The notes below the pieces were generated by a model. The model saw only the letters and a program-made list of their open reading frames with translations, was not told the DNA's origin and did not search any database. From assembly GCA_900544275.1 (NCBI GenBank), contig UQUU01000004.1:143530-207529 (forward strand): 64,000 nucleotides of DNA, read 5' to 3'. The position numbers and the translations under genes are program-made. Shown here piece after piece: positions 44,350 to 52,783 of this stretch. Source of the stretch: an uncultured Succiniclasticum sp. (lineage in GTDB: Bacteria; Bacillota; Negativicutes; Acidaminococcales; Acidaminococcaceae). How positions within the stretch are numbered: position 1 is the first letter of the stretch; every line of letters starts with the position of its first letter.

Positions 44350-45552
44350 TCAAGCGGTTTCGCGCCTCTCTTTCAGCTGGCGCCGGAACAATAATCCAGC
44401 CCCCAGGATCAGCAAAATAATCTGCGAGCCGCAGGTTTCCCATGTAGGGTATAATCCTAACCAATCAATATCAGGAAACCAGGATGTTTCAAAAAATGTC
44501 TGACCTATCACGCCGGCTTCCTGTAGCTCGCTTACACCACTACCTGTAAACGTGACCGCCAGCAGGAACATCAGAGCACTTGTTATGATAAAGAACGGCC
44601 GCAAGGGAATCTTTAAAAGACCGAACCGAACCACTCCATAAATAATTACTAAACTAATGCAACCGACACCAAAGCCGAACCAGATCATCTCCGTATCGCT
44701 GCTGGAACCATTGAACAACGCCTGATAAAACAGGATTACTTCGGCGCCCTCCCGGTAGACAGCTAAAAATGCTGCCATTGCCAGCGCTTTAGCTCTTCCG
44801 GTGGTAAGAGACTCTTGCATCATGCTGTCGATATAATTTTTCCATGCGGCAGCTTTGGCTTTTCCACTCATCCAAATGCTAACCGACAACAGCACCACTA
44901 CAGCAACAAGGGCAGTGACTCCTTCAACCAATTCCTGGCTGGCTCCGGCCGCAAATTTATCCATCAGTTCGCTAAATACATAGGCTGTAGCAAAACTGGC
45001 CACAATCGCTGCCGTCGCAGCATTATAGACTGTACTGAGATGTTTCTTGTTGCCGGACTTGGAAAGATAAGCAACAATTGCCACCAACATCAGGATCGCT
45101 TCCACGCCTTCCCGCAAAAGAATCAGGAATGCCGGCCAAAAAGAAGCCCATCTGCCGCCTGTAGCTCCCTTGCCTTCCAGCGTTGCCAGATCTTTTTGCA
45201 TTAATCCCAGCAGTTCTTTCGATTCCGATTCCACCTGCGCAACGCCCAAATCTTCTCGAATCGCTTTTTTCAGTTTACTATACTGCGCTTCTGTGATATT
45301 GGCATTTTTAGAAGAAATCGTGGTACGGATCGCTTTTTCCAAACCGTCCTTCTCGTAAATACCATAGTAAGAATCATTGATTGTTTTTTTCGCAGCTGCC
45401 AGATCGCCGCTTTTATACTGATTCACGCCCATTTGAACCATCTCTTCAATACGAGTATAAATCTGTCGCCAGTTCTGTGCTGCTTCGACAGAACTGACCA
45501 GTGTACCGAGCAAAAAACAAATAGCAATGATACTATAGAGTATTTTTCTCAT
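44350..45552 (-). CDS. FTR1-family iron permease with N-terminal extracytoplasmic domain
   Basis: 400 residues: a signal or first helix (1-24), a ~115 residue helical extracytoplasmic domain, then seven helices of the oxidase-dependent-type iron permease. Both REGxE iron motifs are present, REGVE (147-151) and REGAE (267-271). Homologues are EfeU, FetM and Campylobacter Cj1658. Ferric iron taken from P19 is the expected substrate. The start overlaps tonB by four bases. Confidence 0.94.
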   Translation of the reverse strand: MRKILYSIIAICFLLGTLVSSVEAAQNWRQIYTRIEEMVQMGVNQYKSGDLAAAKKTINDSYYGIYEKDGLEKAIRTTISSKNANITEAQYSKLKKAIREDLGVAQVESESKELLGLMQKDLATLEGKGATGGRWASFWPAFLILLREGVEAILMLVAIVAYLSKSGNKKHLSTVYNAATAAIVASFATAYVFSELMDKFAAGASQELVEGVTALVAVVVLLSVSIWMSGKAKAAAWKNYIDSMMQESLTTGRAKALAMAAFLAVYREGAEVILFYQALFNGSSSDTEMIWFGFGVGCISLVIIYGVVRFGLLKIPLRPFFIITSALMFLLAVTFTGSGVSELQEAGVIGQTFFETSWFPDIDWLGLYPTWETCGSQIILLILGAGLLFRRQLKERRETA

Positions 45553-46430
45553 GGATTACCTCTCTTCCTTGCTTCTTTTTGCGCCCGGTATCTTTCCAAT
45601 ACCTGGCGATCAATATTCGGCACATTAAATGGGATTGAAATGACCTGTATACATTCCATCGGCTGCCCCTCGTGATCTAACGCAGGTTTAAACCGCCAGC
45701 GACGGCAGGCTGCCATCGCAATTTCGTCTATGCTGCGCCGTCCGGAAGTAACAGCCACTTTCGTAGATCTAATAGTTCCATCTTTGGCAATCGTAGCAAA
45801 TACGGAAACCCGTCCGCGGAAATTCACGCCCGTAGCCGGATAGGAATCAATGATCAGACGAGCCGGCTGTCCCATTTTTCCTCCTGTACCTTTGCGGCGC
45901 ACAACAATTGTATTCACTGATTTTTCCGAATCTTTTTCCGCAGCTTTTATTTGTTCTTTTAGTTGGGCAATAGCCTCTGCTTCGTTCGCAACAATGACAG
46001 GAGCCTCTTCTTCTGGTTTTTTTTCTTCTTTTTCAGTTTCTTTTTCCGGCTTCGGAGTTATATCCGCTTCTGCAACAGCCCCTTGATTCACTCCCGGAGC
46101 TTCCCGGCTTATTCTTACATTTACATCTTTCGGAACAGACTCCAGTACGCTTGCCAGCGCCGCCACTTTTTCTGCCGGAACCATATCCCCTTTTTCCTCG
46201 GAAAATCCTTTATCAACTCCGTCATCAAGACTGGGAACCGTCTCGTTAGCTTCAGCAAACTCACTGTCACTGTCTAAGGTAATATCTTCAATTTCAATAG
46301 GCATGCCTATATCTGCAATTTCCGGCTTGGGCAACAGCATAGGCAGTGCGAAAGTTGCTCCGGACCAGAAAACAAAATGCACTACGAGCGCTAACAGAAA
46401 AGAAAGCCGCCAATGTGATGTATAATGCAT
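45549..46430 (-). CDS. tonB: TonB energy-transducing protein
   Basis: 293 residues: an N-terminal membrane anchor (about 9-31), a long Glu/Lys/Pro-rich linker crossing the periplasm, and a C-terminal TonB fold with FRGRVSVFATIAKDGTIRST, ACRRWRFKPALD and VISIPFNV. Links ExbBD in the inner membrane to TonB-dependent receptors such as the one at 61811. Its start shares one base with the exbD stop. Confidence 0.93.
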   Translation of the reverse strand: MHYTSHWRLSFLLALVVHFVFWSGATFALPMLLPKPEIADIGMPIEIEDITLDSDSEFAEANETVPSLDDGVDKGFSEEKGDMVPAEKVAALASVLESVPKDVNVRISREAPGVNQGAVAEADITPKPEKETEKEEKKPEEEAPVIVANEAEAIAQLKEQIKAAEKDSEKSVNTIVVRRKGTGGKMGQPARLIIDSYPATGVNFRGRVSVFATIAKDGTIRSTKVAVTSGRRSIDEIAMAACRRWRFKPALDHEGQPMECIQVISIPFNVPNIDRQVLERYRAQKEARKRGNP

Positions 46431-46855
46431 TACTGACCGTTCCCTCTTTTATCCTCTGTGGCCAGGGAAACATGCCTGGCTCCTGATTGCTTCAATGTAT
46501 CCAGCACGCGGGTAATCGCTTCATAAGACGCTGCCCGATCCCCCCTGATCACAAAAATAGTTTCCGGACTTTTTTTCAACGCTTCACGAATACGAGGACT
46601 AATAACAATCGAAGACTTTCGATCTTTATCATAGAAAATACTGCCATCCCTGGCTACGGTAATAGAAATAATACGCGGCCTGGATTCTCTTTGTACCGCA
46701 GCAGCGGCCGGAAGATTGACAGATAAGGTATTTAGCTGCACCATATACATCGTACTGATCATGAAAAATACCAACAGAAACAGCATGATGTCAATCATTG
46801 GGATAATGATAACAGATGGTTCTTTTGTTTGGTGGAAATTACGTTTATACTGCAT
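46430..46855 (-). CDS. exbD: ExbD-type proton-channel subunit
   Basis: 141 residues with a single helix (about 17-38) preceded by IIPMIDIMLFLLVFFMI, which contains the conserved channel Asp, and a periplasmic ExbD domain. It overlaps exbB by 11 bases. Confidence 0.93.
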   Translation of the reverse strand: MQYKRNFHQTKEPSVIIIPMIDIMLFLLVFFMISTMYMVQLNTLSVNLPAAAAVQRESRPRIISITVARDGSIFYDKDRKSSIVISPRIREALKKSPETIFVIRGDRAASYEAITRVLDTLKQSGARHVSLATEDKRGNGQ

Positions 46856-47465
46856 TTCCCTGCCTTCTCTTTCGAAACTCCGAGTTTACAATAGCGCAGG
46901 CGCTATCCATCGCAGTCAACACCGCATCCATCTTTTGTGAGAAATAAGAATGTACGATCAGCGCTAATATGGCAACCAAAAGGCCAGTCGCCGTAGCAAT
47001 CAGCGCTTCGCCTATTCCCCCGGTAATCGCCAGAGGCTGCCCTGCCTGCAGGCTGAAAATATTAAAGGAATTGATCATGCCAAAAATCGTTCCTAACAAC
47101 CCCAGCAAAGGAGCCAAGGTCACAATCATAGATAGGTAGTTCAAGCTGGAACGCAATTTTGCCGCTGCCATACCATATCCGTTTTCCAATGCCAACTCTC
47201 CATCTCGTCCTTCCGCAACGGCCTGCAATCCTTCTTTCGCAACAAAAGCCGGAGCACATTTTTCATCCCGACATGCCCGAATTGCCTCGCTCCATGTTTT
47301 CCCTTCCAGCAAAAGCGGCAGTTTTTCTACAAAAGCCCACATCCCTGCAGATGCCTTACGAAAAAATAACAAACGTTCAATAAAAATAGCTACAGCACTA
47401 ATCGAGCAAAGGAGCAACAGATACATGACAGGTCCGCCCTTTTGAAATAATGCAAATAATTCCAT
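46845..47465 (-). CDS. exbB: ExbB-type proton-channel subunit
   Basis: 206 residues of the MotA/TolQ/ExbB family: three helices and the GLLGTIFGMINSF and GEALIATATGLLVAILAL segments that line the channel. First gene of the iron operon running to 38692; powers TonB. AAGGA lies 12 bases before the ATG. The promoter is at 47593-47621. Confidence 0.94.
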   Translation of the reverse strand: MELFALFQKGGPVMYLLLLCSISAVAIFIERLLFFRKASAGMWAFVEKLPLLLEGKTWSEAIRACRDEKCAPAFVAKEGLQAVAEGRDGELALENGYGMAAAKLRSSLNYLSMIVTLAPLLGLLGTIFGMINSFNIFSLQAGQPLAITGGIGEALIATATGLLVAILALIVHSYFSQKMDAVLTAMDSACAIVNSEFRKRRQGNAV

Positions 47466-47495
47466 CTAAAAATTTATCCTTCTTTCTTTTCATAG

Positions 47496-47509
47496 TTTAC
47501 CCGGGTAAA
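47496..47509. repeat. 14-bp perfect palindrome in the exbB leader
   Basis: TTTACCCGGGTAAA, about 30 bases upstream of the exbB start. Role unknown. Confidence 0.5.
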
Positions 47510-47592
47510 TTCAATTTTTTCTCCAAAAAAATTTCGCTGGAGATCCTTTTTTAGTACCCGACAGAGCGTGATTTACTTGACTTATTAAATTT

Positions 47593-47621
47593 ATTATATG
47601 CAAATAAAACAGCCATTGCAA
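47593..47621 (-). promoter_or_regulatory. Promoter of the exbB-to-FMN-lipoprotein operon
   Basis: Minus strand TTGCAA (47616-47621), 17-base spacer, TATAAT (47593-47598). Confidence 0.75.
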
Positions 47622-47638
47622 CGGATCTGACCATATTA

Positions 47639-47656
47639 AGTTAGCCAATACTAACT
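47639..47656. promoter_or_regulatory. Iron-box-like inverted repeat upstream of exbB
   Basis: AGTTAGCCAATACTAACT: the same 6-6-6 layout as the 38590-38607 core, intact half sites, asymmetric centre. It lies 18 bases upstream of the exbB -35. Confidence 0.65.
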
Positions 47657-47674
47657 AACTGTAGTTTCTAAACC

Positions 47675-47704
47675 TTGACATGCCTGCAAAGATAATACTA
47701 AAAT
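47675..47704 (+). promoter_or_regulatory. Promoter of the fumarate-reductase-like operon
   Basis: TTGACA (47675-47680), 18-base spacer, TAAAAT (47699-47704), about 100 bases before the first start codon. Confidence 0.55.
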
Positions 47705-47772
47705 AGATTGAATCGTATCAGTCGCAGAAACAATTAAGCTGTTCCTGAAAGCAAATTTTTTCTTTCTTTATT

Positions 47773-47790
47773 AGTTAGCATATGCTAATT
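47773..47790. promoter_or_regulatory. Iron-box-like inverted repeat upstream of the fumarate-reductase-like operon
   Basis: AGTTAGCATATGCTAATT, one mismatch between the half sites, 22 bases before the ATG at 47812. It lies downstream of the predicted start of transcription, so a roadblock mode or a second promoter is implied. Confidence 0.6.
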
Positions 47791-47811
47791 GTTTTTTACT
47801 ATGAGGAACTT

Positions 47812-48309
47812 ATGAGAAATAAATTTTTAATCGTCTTCGGCACCCTTCTCTTTATTGCTCTTTTCGGCAGTGCATTACATTTTGCCGGACAGAAACCTTC
47901 ACTGCATCCTGATGCAGTAGCCGGCGCAACAAAGAACAGTCTGTACGGGCAGAGGGATTATAATGCGTTTTTAGCAGGTTTTGCCATTCCGGTTTCGGCT
48001 ATACATTTCGAAGTGATCACGCTCCATAGTAAAGAAGCAGCTTATGTACTTTTAGTCAATACAAAGCGAAACGGAGGCTCACTTCTTTTTCAGAATATGG
48101 GGAAATTTGTCCACGACCACCCTTCTCTTACCGTACCGGTAGATAGAGCCGATCCTGTTTATTCTGATCACACAGAACAGTGTCTCCGTTTTTTAGCTGC
48201 TAAAGGTTATCGCTTCCAGCGCCTGCCTTTCGATCCGTTAACTTTTCGTTCTATGGTACATAGCGGTCATTTTGATATTATTTTGCTGGAAAAGAGGTCT
48301 TTATTATGA
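47812..48309 (+). CDS. Membrane-anchored protein with ApbE-type flavinylation motif
   Basis: 165 residues, not recognised as a named family. One N-terminal helix (about 4-24), then DAVAGAT (34-40), which resembles the D-x-x-S-G-A-T flavinylation motif of NqrC/RnfG-type domains. The remainder has no helices. The start at 47812 follows GAGGA; an earlier ATG at 47782 lies within the iron-box-like repeat. It overlaps the cytochrome gene by four bases. With apbE four genes downstream, it may carry covalent FMN outside the membrane and pass electrons to or from the cytochrome b; this is inference. Confidence 0.65.
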   Translation: MRNKFLIVFGTLLFIALFGSALHFAGQKPSLHPDAVAGATKNSLYGQRDYNAFLAGFAIPVSAIHFEVITLHSKEAAYVLLVNTKRNGGSLLFQNMGKFVHDHPSLTVPVDRADPVYSDHTEQCLRFLAAKGYRFQRLPFDPLTFRSMVHSGHFDIILLEKRSLL

Positions 48310-48842
48310 GAAGATTTAATGCCCGGCTGATAAAGATTATTTTGATCCTGCTCTTATTCCATGCTTTGGCAGGAGCTTTTAAACTTCTGGGACTAAATCA
48401 CCTTACCTTTAAACCGCTTTCCTATGCTATGCTGGCGTTGATCCTGCTCCATGGATTTATAGGTTTTTTTCTTTCCCGGGAAGCTATTCGTGCCGGTTTG
48501 GAAAGCGCCCATTGGTATTTCCGGGAAAATGCATCTTTCTGGACCGTCCGCATTTCCGGTCTGTTGATCCTTTTATTACTGTGGTTTCATATCACGGCCT
48601 ATACCGTAACATTGAATGGAATTTTATTTCTACAGGAGTTTACGCTGCTACGATTCCTTTCGCAGCTCTTATTTATTGCAGCGATCCTGGTTCACCTGAT
48701 TGCTGCTGCCAAACCCTGGCTTTTAAAACAGGGAATTTTGGCATTCAAGGAGCGAACTTGGGATTATATACTGATTTTTACGCTTTCAGGACTTTTTTGT
48801 ATGGCAGCGGTTATCTTTTATTTTATTTATTGGAACTGTTAA
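48306..48842 (+). CDS. Five-helix cytochrome-b-like membrane anchor (SdhC/FrdC, Bacillus type)
   Basis: 178 residues with five predicted helices (about 8-28, 38-58, 80-100, 113-135, 153-175). Histidines at 19, 49, 95 and 130 fall inside helices I to IV, the ligand arrangement of dihaem cytochrome b in Bacillus/Wolinella-type succinate:quinone reductases. Sequence identity to those is not obvious by eye, so the assignment rests on topology, His placement and the frdA/frdB-like genes that follow. Expected role: quinone oxidoreduction and membrane anchor. Confidence 0.7.
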   Translation: MRRFNARLIKIILILLLFHALAGAFKLLGLNHLTFKPLSYAMLALILLHGFIGFFLSREAIRAGLESAHWYFRENASFWTVRISGLLILLLLWFHITAYTVTLNGILFLQEFTLLRFLSQLLFIAAILVHLIAAAKPWLLKQGILAFKERTWDYILIFTLSGLFCMAAVIFYFIYWNC

Positions 48843-48859
48843 GATTCAGGGAGGTTTTT

Positions 48860-50500
48860 ATGGATAGAGTTATTATTATCGGTTCCGGCGCTGCAGGGTT
48901 ATCTGCCGCTATCCGTCTGGCAGAAGAAAATGTACCTTCCCTGCTCTTGACAGAAATGCCGGCTCCCCGAGTTCAGTCCAATATGGCAGAAGGAGGGATC
49001 AATGCTGCGCTGGATACAATGGGACAGCAGGATACACCGGAACTGCATGAATTTGAAACCTATAAAGCCGGTCGCTTTCTGGCCTGTCGGGAAGCAGTAC
49101 ACCGTTTGACTTACGGCGCCCCGGATATCGTACGCAAACTATATGAATGGGGCATGGCTTTTAACGTGACAGAAGACGGAAAAATTGCACTGCGTCCCTT
49201 TGGAGGGCAGACAAAAAAGCGTACTGCTTTTGCTTCGGCCAGTACAGGAAAACAACTGATGTATACTTTGGCGACCCGTTCTCGTCCCTATGAAACCTGT
49301 AATATGATTAAAGTACAGACCGGATTTCGTTTTTTAAAACTGATTCAGAAAGATAACTGCGCCAAAGGTATCCTGGTCTGCGAAAAAGACACAAATCAGA
49401 TTTTTTACCTTCCCGCCTCCGGCATTATTATTGCCTCTGGAGGAATGAACGGACTGTTCGGCAATGCCACCGGTTCTATATTGAATTCCGGGCTGGTCAC
49501 AGCCTCCTTGTTTGCAGACGGGATCCCCCTGGCGAACGGAGAGATGATTCAATATCATCCCACCACCACTCGACTCCACAGTAAAAACATGCTGATCACG
49601 GAAGCCGTCCGGGGAGAAGGAGGACGATTATGGGTTCTGCAAAACAACAAACCATTTTATTTTATGGAAGTAAAATATCCGGAGTTGGGTAATCTGATGC
49701 CCCGGGATGTTATTGCCAGAGAAGAATGGTTCTGGCTTAAACAGGGGATCCAGCCTTACCTGGATATGCGCGATATTCCGGAACAGATCAGCCGGCATAA
49801 GTTGGCCGGTGTTTTGGAAGCCTGTCATGATTTTCTCTCCTTGGATCCTTTAACAGAACCCATTCCCGTTTCCCCTGGTATTCACTATTTTATGGGAGGA
49901 ATTGAGGTAGACATAAATCATCGTACCCGAATTAAAAACCTGTATGCAGCCGGTGAAGCTGCCTGCCAGTATCACGGAGCCAACCGCCTGGGAGGCAACT
50001 CTTTATTAGGAGCTATATTCGGAGGACAAACCGCAGCAACATCTGCAATGGAAGATTTATGTGGAAAAACAGATCCCTACAGACCGCCGGCATCTTATTT
50101 GCAACCGACATATTGGCTGAAAGACCGCGATCCCGGTTTAAGCATCCCCCTTGTACGACAGGAATTGAATCATTTACTCCAGCAAGCGTTAGGGCTTGAA
50201 AGAAATGCCACCGGTTTGCTGCAATGCCTGAAAAAAATAGATCTATTGAAAACCGCTTCTGTTAACCACTATGATGAACAAGCCTGTCTGGATGAAAATC
50301 TTTCCCTGCTCCCGGCATTTTTGCTGGCGGAAGGTATTTTGCAAAGTGCCTTAGCCCGTAAAGAAAGCCGTGGAGCTCATACACGTACGGACTATCCCGA
50401 AGAACGAGAGGAATTCAGAAACACAACCCTGGCTTACTGTAAGGAAAAAGAAGTACATGTGGTCTTTAGCCCCATTGAAGGAGAACGACAAGCTTTATGA
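48860..50500 (+). CDS. Fumarate reductase/succinate dehydrogenase flavoprotein subunit-like, no covalent-FAD histidine
   Basis: 546 residues. FAD-binding GSGAAG (8-13), EGGINAAL, MIQYHPTT, the active-site region EAVRGEGGRLW, GIHYFMGGIEVD and HGANRLGGNSLLGA are all in the FrdA/SdhA/NadB order. Where FrdA has SHT (His carries FAD), this protein reads VQSNMAEGG, so FAD should be non-covalent, as in L-aspartate oxidase. No signal peptide: cytoplasmic. The start at 48860 follows AGGGAGG; the long frame upstream overlaps the cytochrome gene. With cytochrome b and FrdB it forms a quinone-linked reductase; fumarate as substrate is likely but unproven. Confidence 0.85.
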   Translation: MDRVIIIGSGAAGLSAAIRLAEENVPSLLLTEMPAPRVQSNMAEGGINAALDTMGQQDTPELHEFETYKAGRFLACREAVHRLTYGAPDIVRKLYEWGMAFNVTEDGKIALRPFGGQTKKRTAFASASTGKQLMYTLATRSRPYETCNMIKVQTGFRFLKLIQKDNCAKGILVCEKDTNQIFYLPASGIIIASGGMNGLFGNATGSILNSGLVTASLFADGIPLANGEMIQYHPTTTRLHSKNMLITEAVRGEGGRLWVLQNNKPFYFMEVKYPELGNLMPRDVIAREEWFWLKQGIQPYLDMRDIPEQISRHKLAGVLEACHDFLSLDPLTEPIPVSPGIHYFMGGIEVDINHRTRIKNLYAAGEAACQYHGANRLGGNSLLGAIFGGQTAATSAMEDLCGKTDPYRPPASYLQPTYWLKDRDPGLSIPLVRQELNHLLQQALGLERNATGLLQCLKKIDLLKTASVNHYDEQACLDENLSLLPAFLLAEGILQSALARKESRGAHTRTDYPEEREEFRNTTLAYCKEKEVHVVFSPIEGERQAL

Positions 50501-51213
50501 AAATAAAAGTTCAGATCAAACGACAGGAAAAACAAAATACCGCTCCCTACATCCAACACTTCCTTTATGAAGGCGACGGAAAATTAACTGTAGCAGATTT
50601 CCTTGCAGAGCTAAACAGGCGAGACCCTTTGCTAACAGCAGAAGGGCTCCCTGCTTCACGTATTACATATGAATCCGGCTGTCATGAAAAAAAATGCGGA
50701 GCCTGCGCTATGTTGGTCAACGGATTACCACAATTGGCGTGCTCTGTATTTTTAACCTGCGCAGTACAAAAAAACGGCAGCCTTACCTTAGCGCCACTCA
50801 GTAAATTTCCTGTCATACGCGACTTAAAAGTTGACCGGGCAACGACTTTTGAAATACTAAAAAAAATGCAGATTTGGCTGGATCATAAAACAGACTTTGA
50901 GAAAGACTGGGACCGACAGTGTCAATATGAGGCGGGGCAATGTCTGGCTTGCGGCTGCTGTCTGGAAATTTGTCCCAATTATCGCCCAGGAAACTCTTTT
51001 GGCGGTGCCGCCGCCATGGTTCAAGCTTACAAAGTAATAGAGCAAAATCAAAACAATCCCCACCGTGAAATTATGCTGCAACAATACGAGGATCATTTTT
51101 TTTCCGGCTGCAGCCAATCTCTTTCATGCCGCACAATCTGCCCTGCCAGATTACCTCTGGATGTGATCCAGTCAAGAGTCAATGCCGCTCTGAGAAAGCA
51201 GAAGAAAAAATGA
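50497..51213 (+). CDS. Fumarate reductase iron-sulfur subunit-like
   Basis: 238 residues. N-terminal plant-type [2Fe-2S] ligands Cys62, Cys67, Cys70, Cys82 (GCHEKKCGACAM...LAC), then the bacterial ferredoxin segment CLACGCCLEICP (149-159) and CSQSLSCRTICP (205-216) for the [4Fe-4S] and [3Fe-4S] clusters. The start overlaps the flavoprotein stop (ATGA). Electron wire between the flavin and the cytochrome b. Confidence 0.92.
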   Translation: MKIKVQIKRQEKQNTAPYIQHFLYEGDGKLTVADFLAELNRRDPLLTAEGLPASRITYESGCHEKKCGACAMLVNGLPQLACSVFLTCAVQKNGSLTLAPLSKFPVIRDLKVDRATTFEILKKMQIWLDHKTDFEKDWDRQCQYEAGQCLACGCCLEICPNYRPGNSFGGAAAMVQAYKVIEQNQNNPHREIMLQQYEDHFFSGCSQSLSCRTICPARLPLDVIQSRVNAALRKQKKK

Positions 51214-52316
51214 GAAAAATTATTTATTTCATCCTTCTTATTCTGATTCTTTTTCAAGCAAGCTGCTCTTTTATATCTGAAAAGCACTTTCACGTCTTAC
51301 AAAATATCCTGAGTGAAAACATAACAAAAACCATCATACCTGCATCCTTTCTCAATAAGACCTCGAAACAGCAGGAAGATACCTGCAATTTTTTTGCCAT
51401 GGATACCTATATGCAAATCACGGTCTATGGACCGGAGGCAAGATCCCTCTCTGCTCTGGCACAAAAAGAGATCCTACGCCTTGATGCACTTTTAGCCTGC
51501 CAGCAACCGGAAAGCGAAGTGACCGCATTAAACCGAAGCCGCTCAATGATACTTTCGGCAGATACTGCCTTTGTAATAAAAAAAGCCCTCCAGGTACATC
51601 AGGAAACCAACGGTTCCTTTAATATCACCCTCGCCCCTCTTTCGTCTCTTTGGGGTTTTCCTAACGGTCCTTATCGAATCCCGTCACCGGAAGAACGAAA
51701 AGAAGCCTTAAAAAAAACCGGAGCGGAATTCATTTTTCTGGATCCGAAGACCCGATCCTGCGAATTAAGAAAGCCTGGTCTTTCGATCGATTTGGGAGGG
51801 ATCGGCAAAGGCTATGCCTCGGAGCAGGCCATAAAGCTCCTGAAGGCCGGCGGAGTTACCAGCGCGCTGTTAAATTTGGGGGGCAATATACAGACAATCG
51901 GCAAAAAACCTGATGGAAGCCCTTGGAATATTGCCGTCCGACATCCGGATATTGTAAAATCCTATCTGGGCATCCTCGCCATAGACAATGCTGCCGTAGT
52001 CACTTCAGGAGACTATGAGCGATTTTTTGTTCAAAACGGGAAAAGATACCATCACATTTTAGATCCCAAGACCGGCTCACCCACTCAAAACGGACTGCGT
52101 TCCATAACTGTTGTCTGCCCGGATGGTGTTTTGGCAGACGCCCTTTCTACGGCGCTTTTTGTGATGGGGCTCCACAAAGCCATCTCTTATTGGCAGACTC
52201 ATAAAAATGAGTTTCAATTGCTGTTGTATGGCGCAGACGGCAGCCTTTATATCACAGAAAACCTGGCAGCATCATTTTCAAACACCGAAAATCTGCCCTT
52301 GCATATCCTTAAATAA
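51210..52316 (+). CDS. apbE: FAD:protein FMN transferase (lipoprotein)
   Basis: 368 residues. A lipoprotein signal with Cys19 (LFQASC), then the ApbE fold: MDTYMQITVYG, the FAD site GGIGKGYASEQA and LLNLGGNIQTIG, metal-site Asp in VLADALSTALFVMG, and HHILDPKTGSP. Flavinylates Thr in FMN_bind-type motifs outside the membrane; candidate targets are the proteins at 38692 (DAISGAT) and 47812 (DAVAGAT). The start overlaps the frdB-like stop by four bases. Confidence 0.94.
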   Translation: MRKIIYFILLILILFQASCSFISEKHFHVLQNILSENITKTIIPASFLNKTSKQQEDTCNFFAMDTYMQITVYGPEARSLSALAQKEILRLDALLACQQPESEVTALNRSRSMILSADTAFVIKKALQVHQETNGSFNITLAPLSSLWGFPNGPYRIPSPEERKEALKKTGAEFIFLDPKTRSCELRKPGLSIDLGGIGKGYASEQAIKLLKAGGVTSALLNLGGNIQTIGKKPDGSPWNIAVRHPDIVKSYLGILAIDNAAVVTSGDYERFFVQNGKRYHHILDPKTGSPTQNGLRSITVVCPDGVLADALSTALFVMGLHKAISYWQTHKNEFQLLLYGADGSLYITENLAASFSNTENLPLHILK

Positions 52317-52336
52317 AACAAGAAAGATAGTGGCAT

Positions 52337-52708
52337 ATGAAACGAAACGACTTTTTTTTATTGGCAGCACTTTTATGTATCGTCGGATCACTGCTTTTTT
52401 TTCAAACGCCACAGGCCGCTAAACAGACTGACAAAATCCGCATCATATCCAACAACCAAATATATGGTGTCTGGCCTTTAAATCAACCACAGAAGATCCA
52501 TATTAACAATGATTACGGTAATAACGAAGTTATCATAGAAAACGGTACTGCCTACATGGGTACATCGGATTGCCCTCACCAGCATTGTCTGCACCAGAAA
52601 AAAATCACTCGGCCCGGAGAAATCATTGTCTGCATTCCGCATAAGCTGCTCATTGAATGCATTTCTGCCGATAGCAGCACCAGAAAAATCGACGCCGTAT
52701 CAGAATAA
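52337..52708 (+). CDS. NusG domain II-containing small membrane protein
   Basis: 123 residues: an N-terminal helix (about 5-25) and an extracytoplasmic NusG-domain-II-like barrel with SDCPHQHCLHQKKITRPGEIIVCIPHKL. This family regularly sits between ApbE and Gx/HepI genes in Firmicute flavinylation clusters; its function is unknown. The Cys-Pro-His-x-His-Cys stretch could bind metal or haem. Confidence 0.85.
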   Translation: MKRNDFFLLAALLCIVGSLLFFQTPQAAKQTDKIRIISNNQIYGVWPLNQPQKIHINNDYGNNEVIIENGTAYMGTSDCPHQHCLHQKKITRPGEIIVCIPHKLLIECISADSSTRKIDAVSE

Positions 52709-52783
52709 CAGACAATCACGTTTTTTCATTACCTTTTACTTAATTTGAGAAATAAAAAAATCCGGCACGAAAGGAGAATTCTT

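Noticed and set aside
48512..48859. 116-codon N-terminal extension of the FrdA-like gene
   Set aside because: Overlaps the cytochrome gene in another frame; AGGGAGG and the canonical FAD-binding N-terminus fix the start at 48860.
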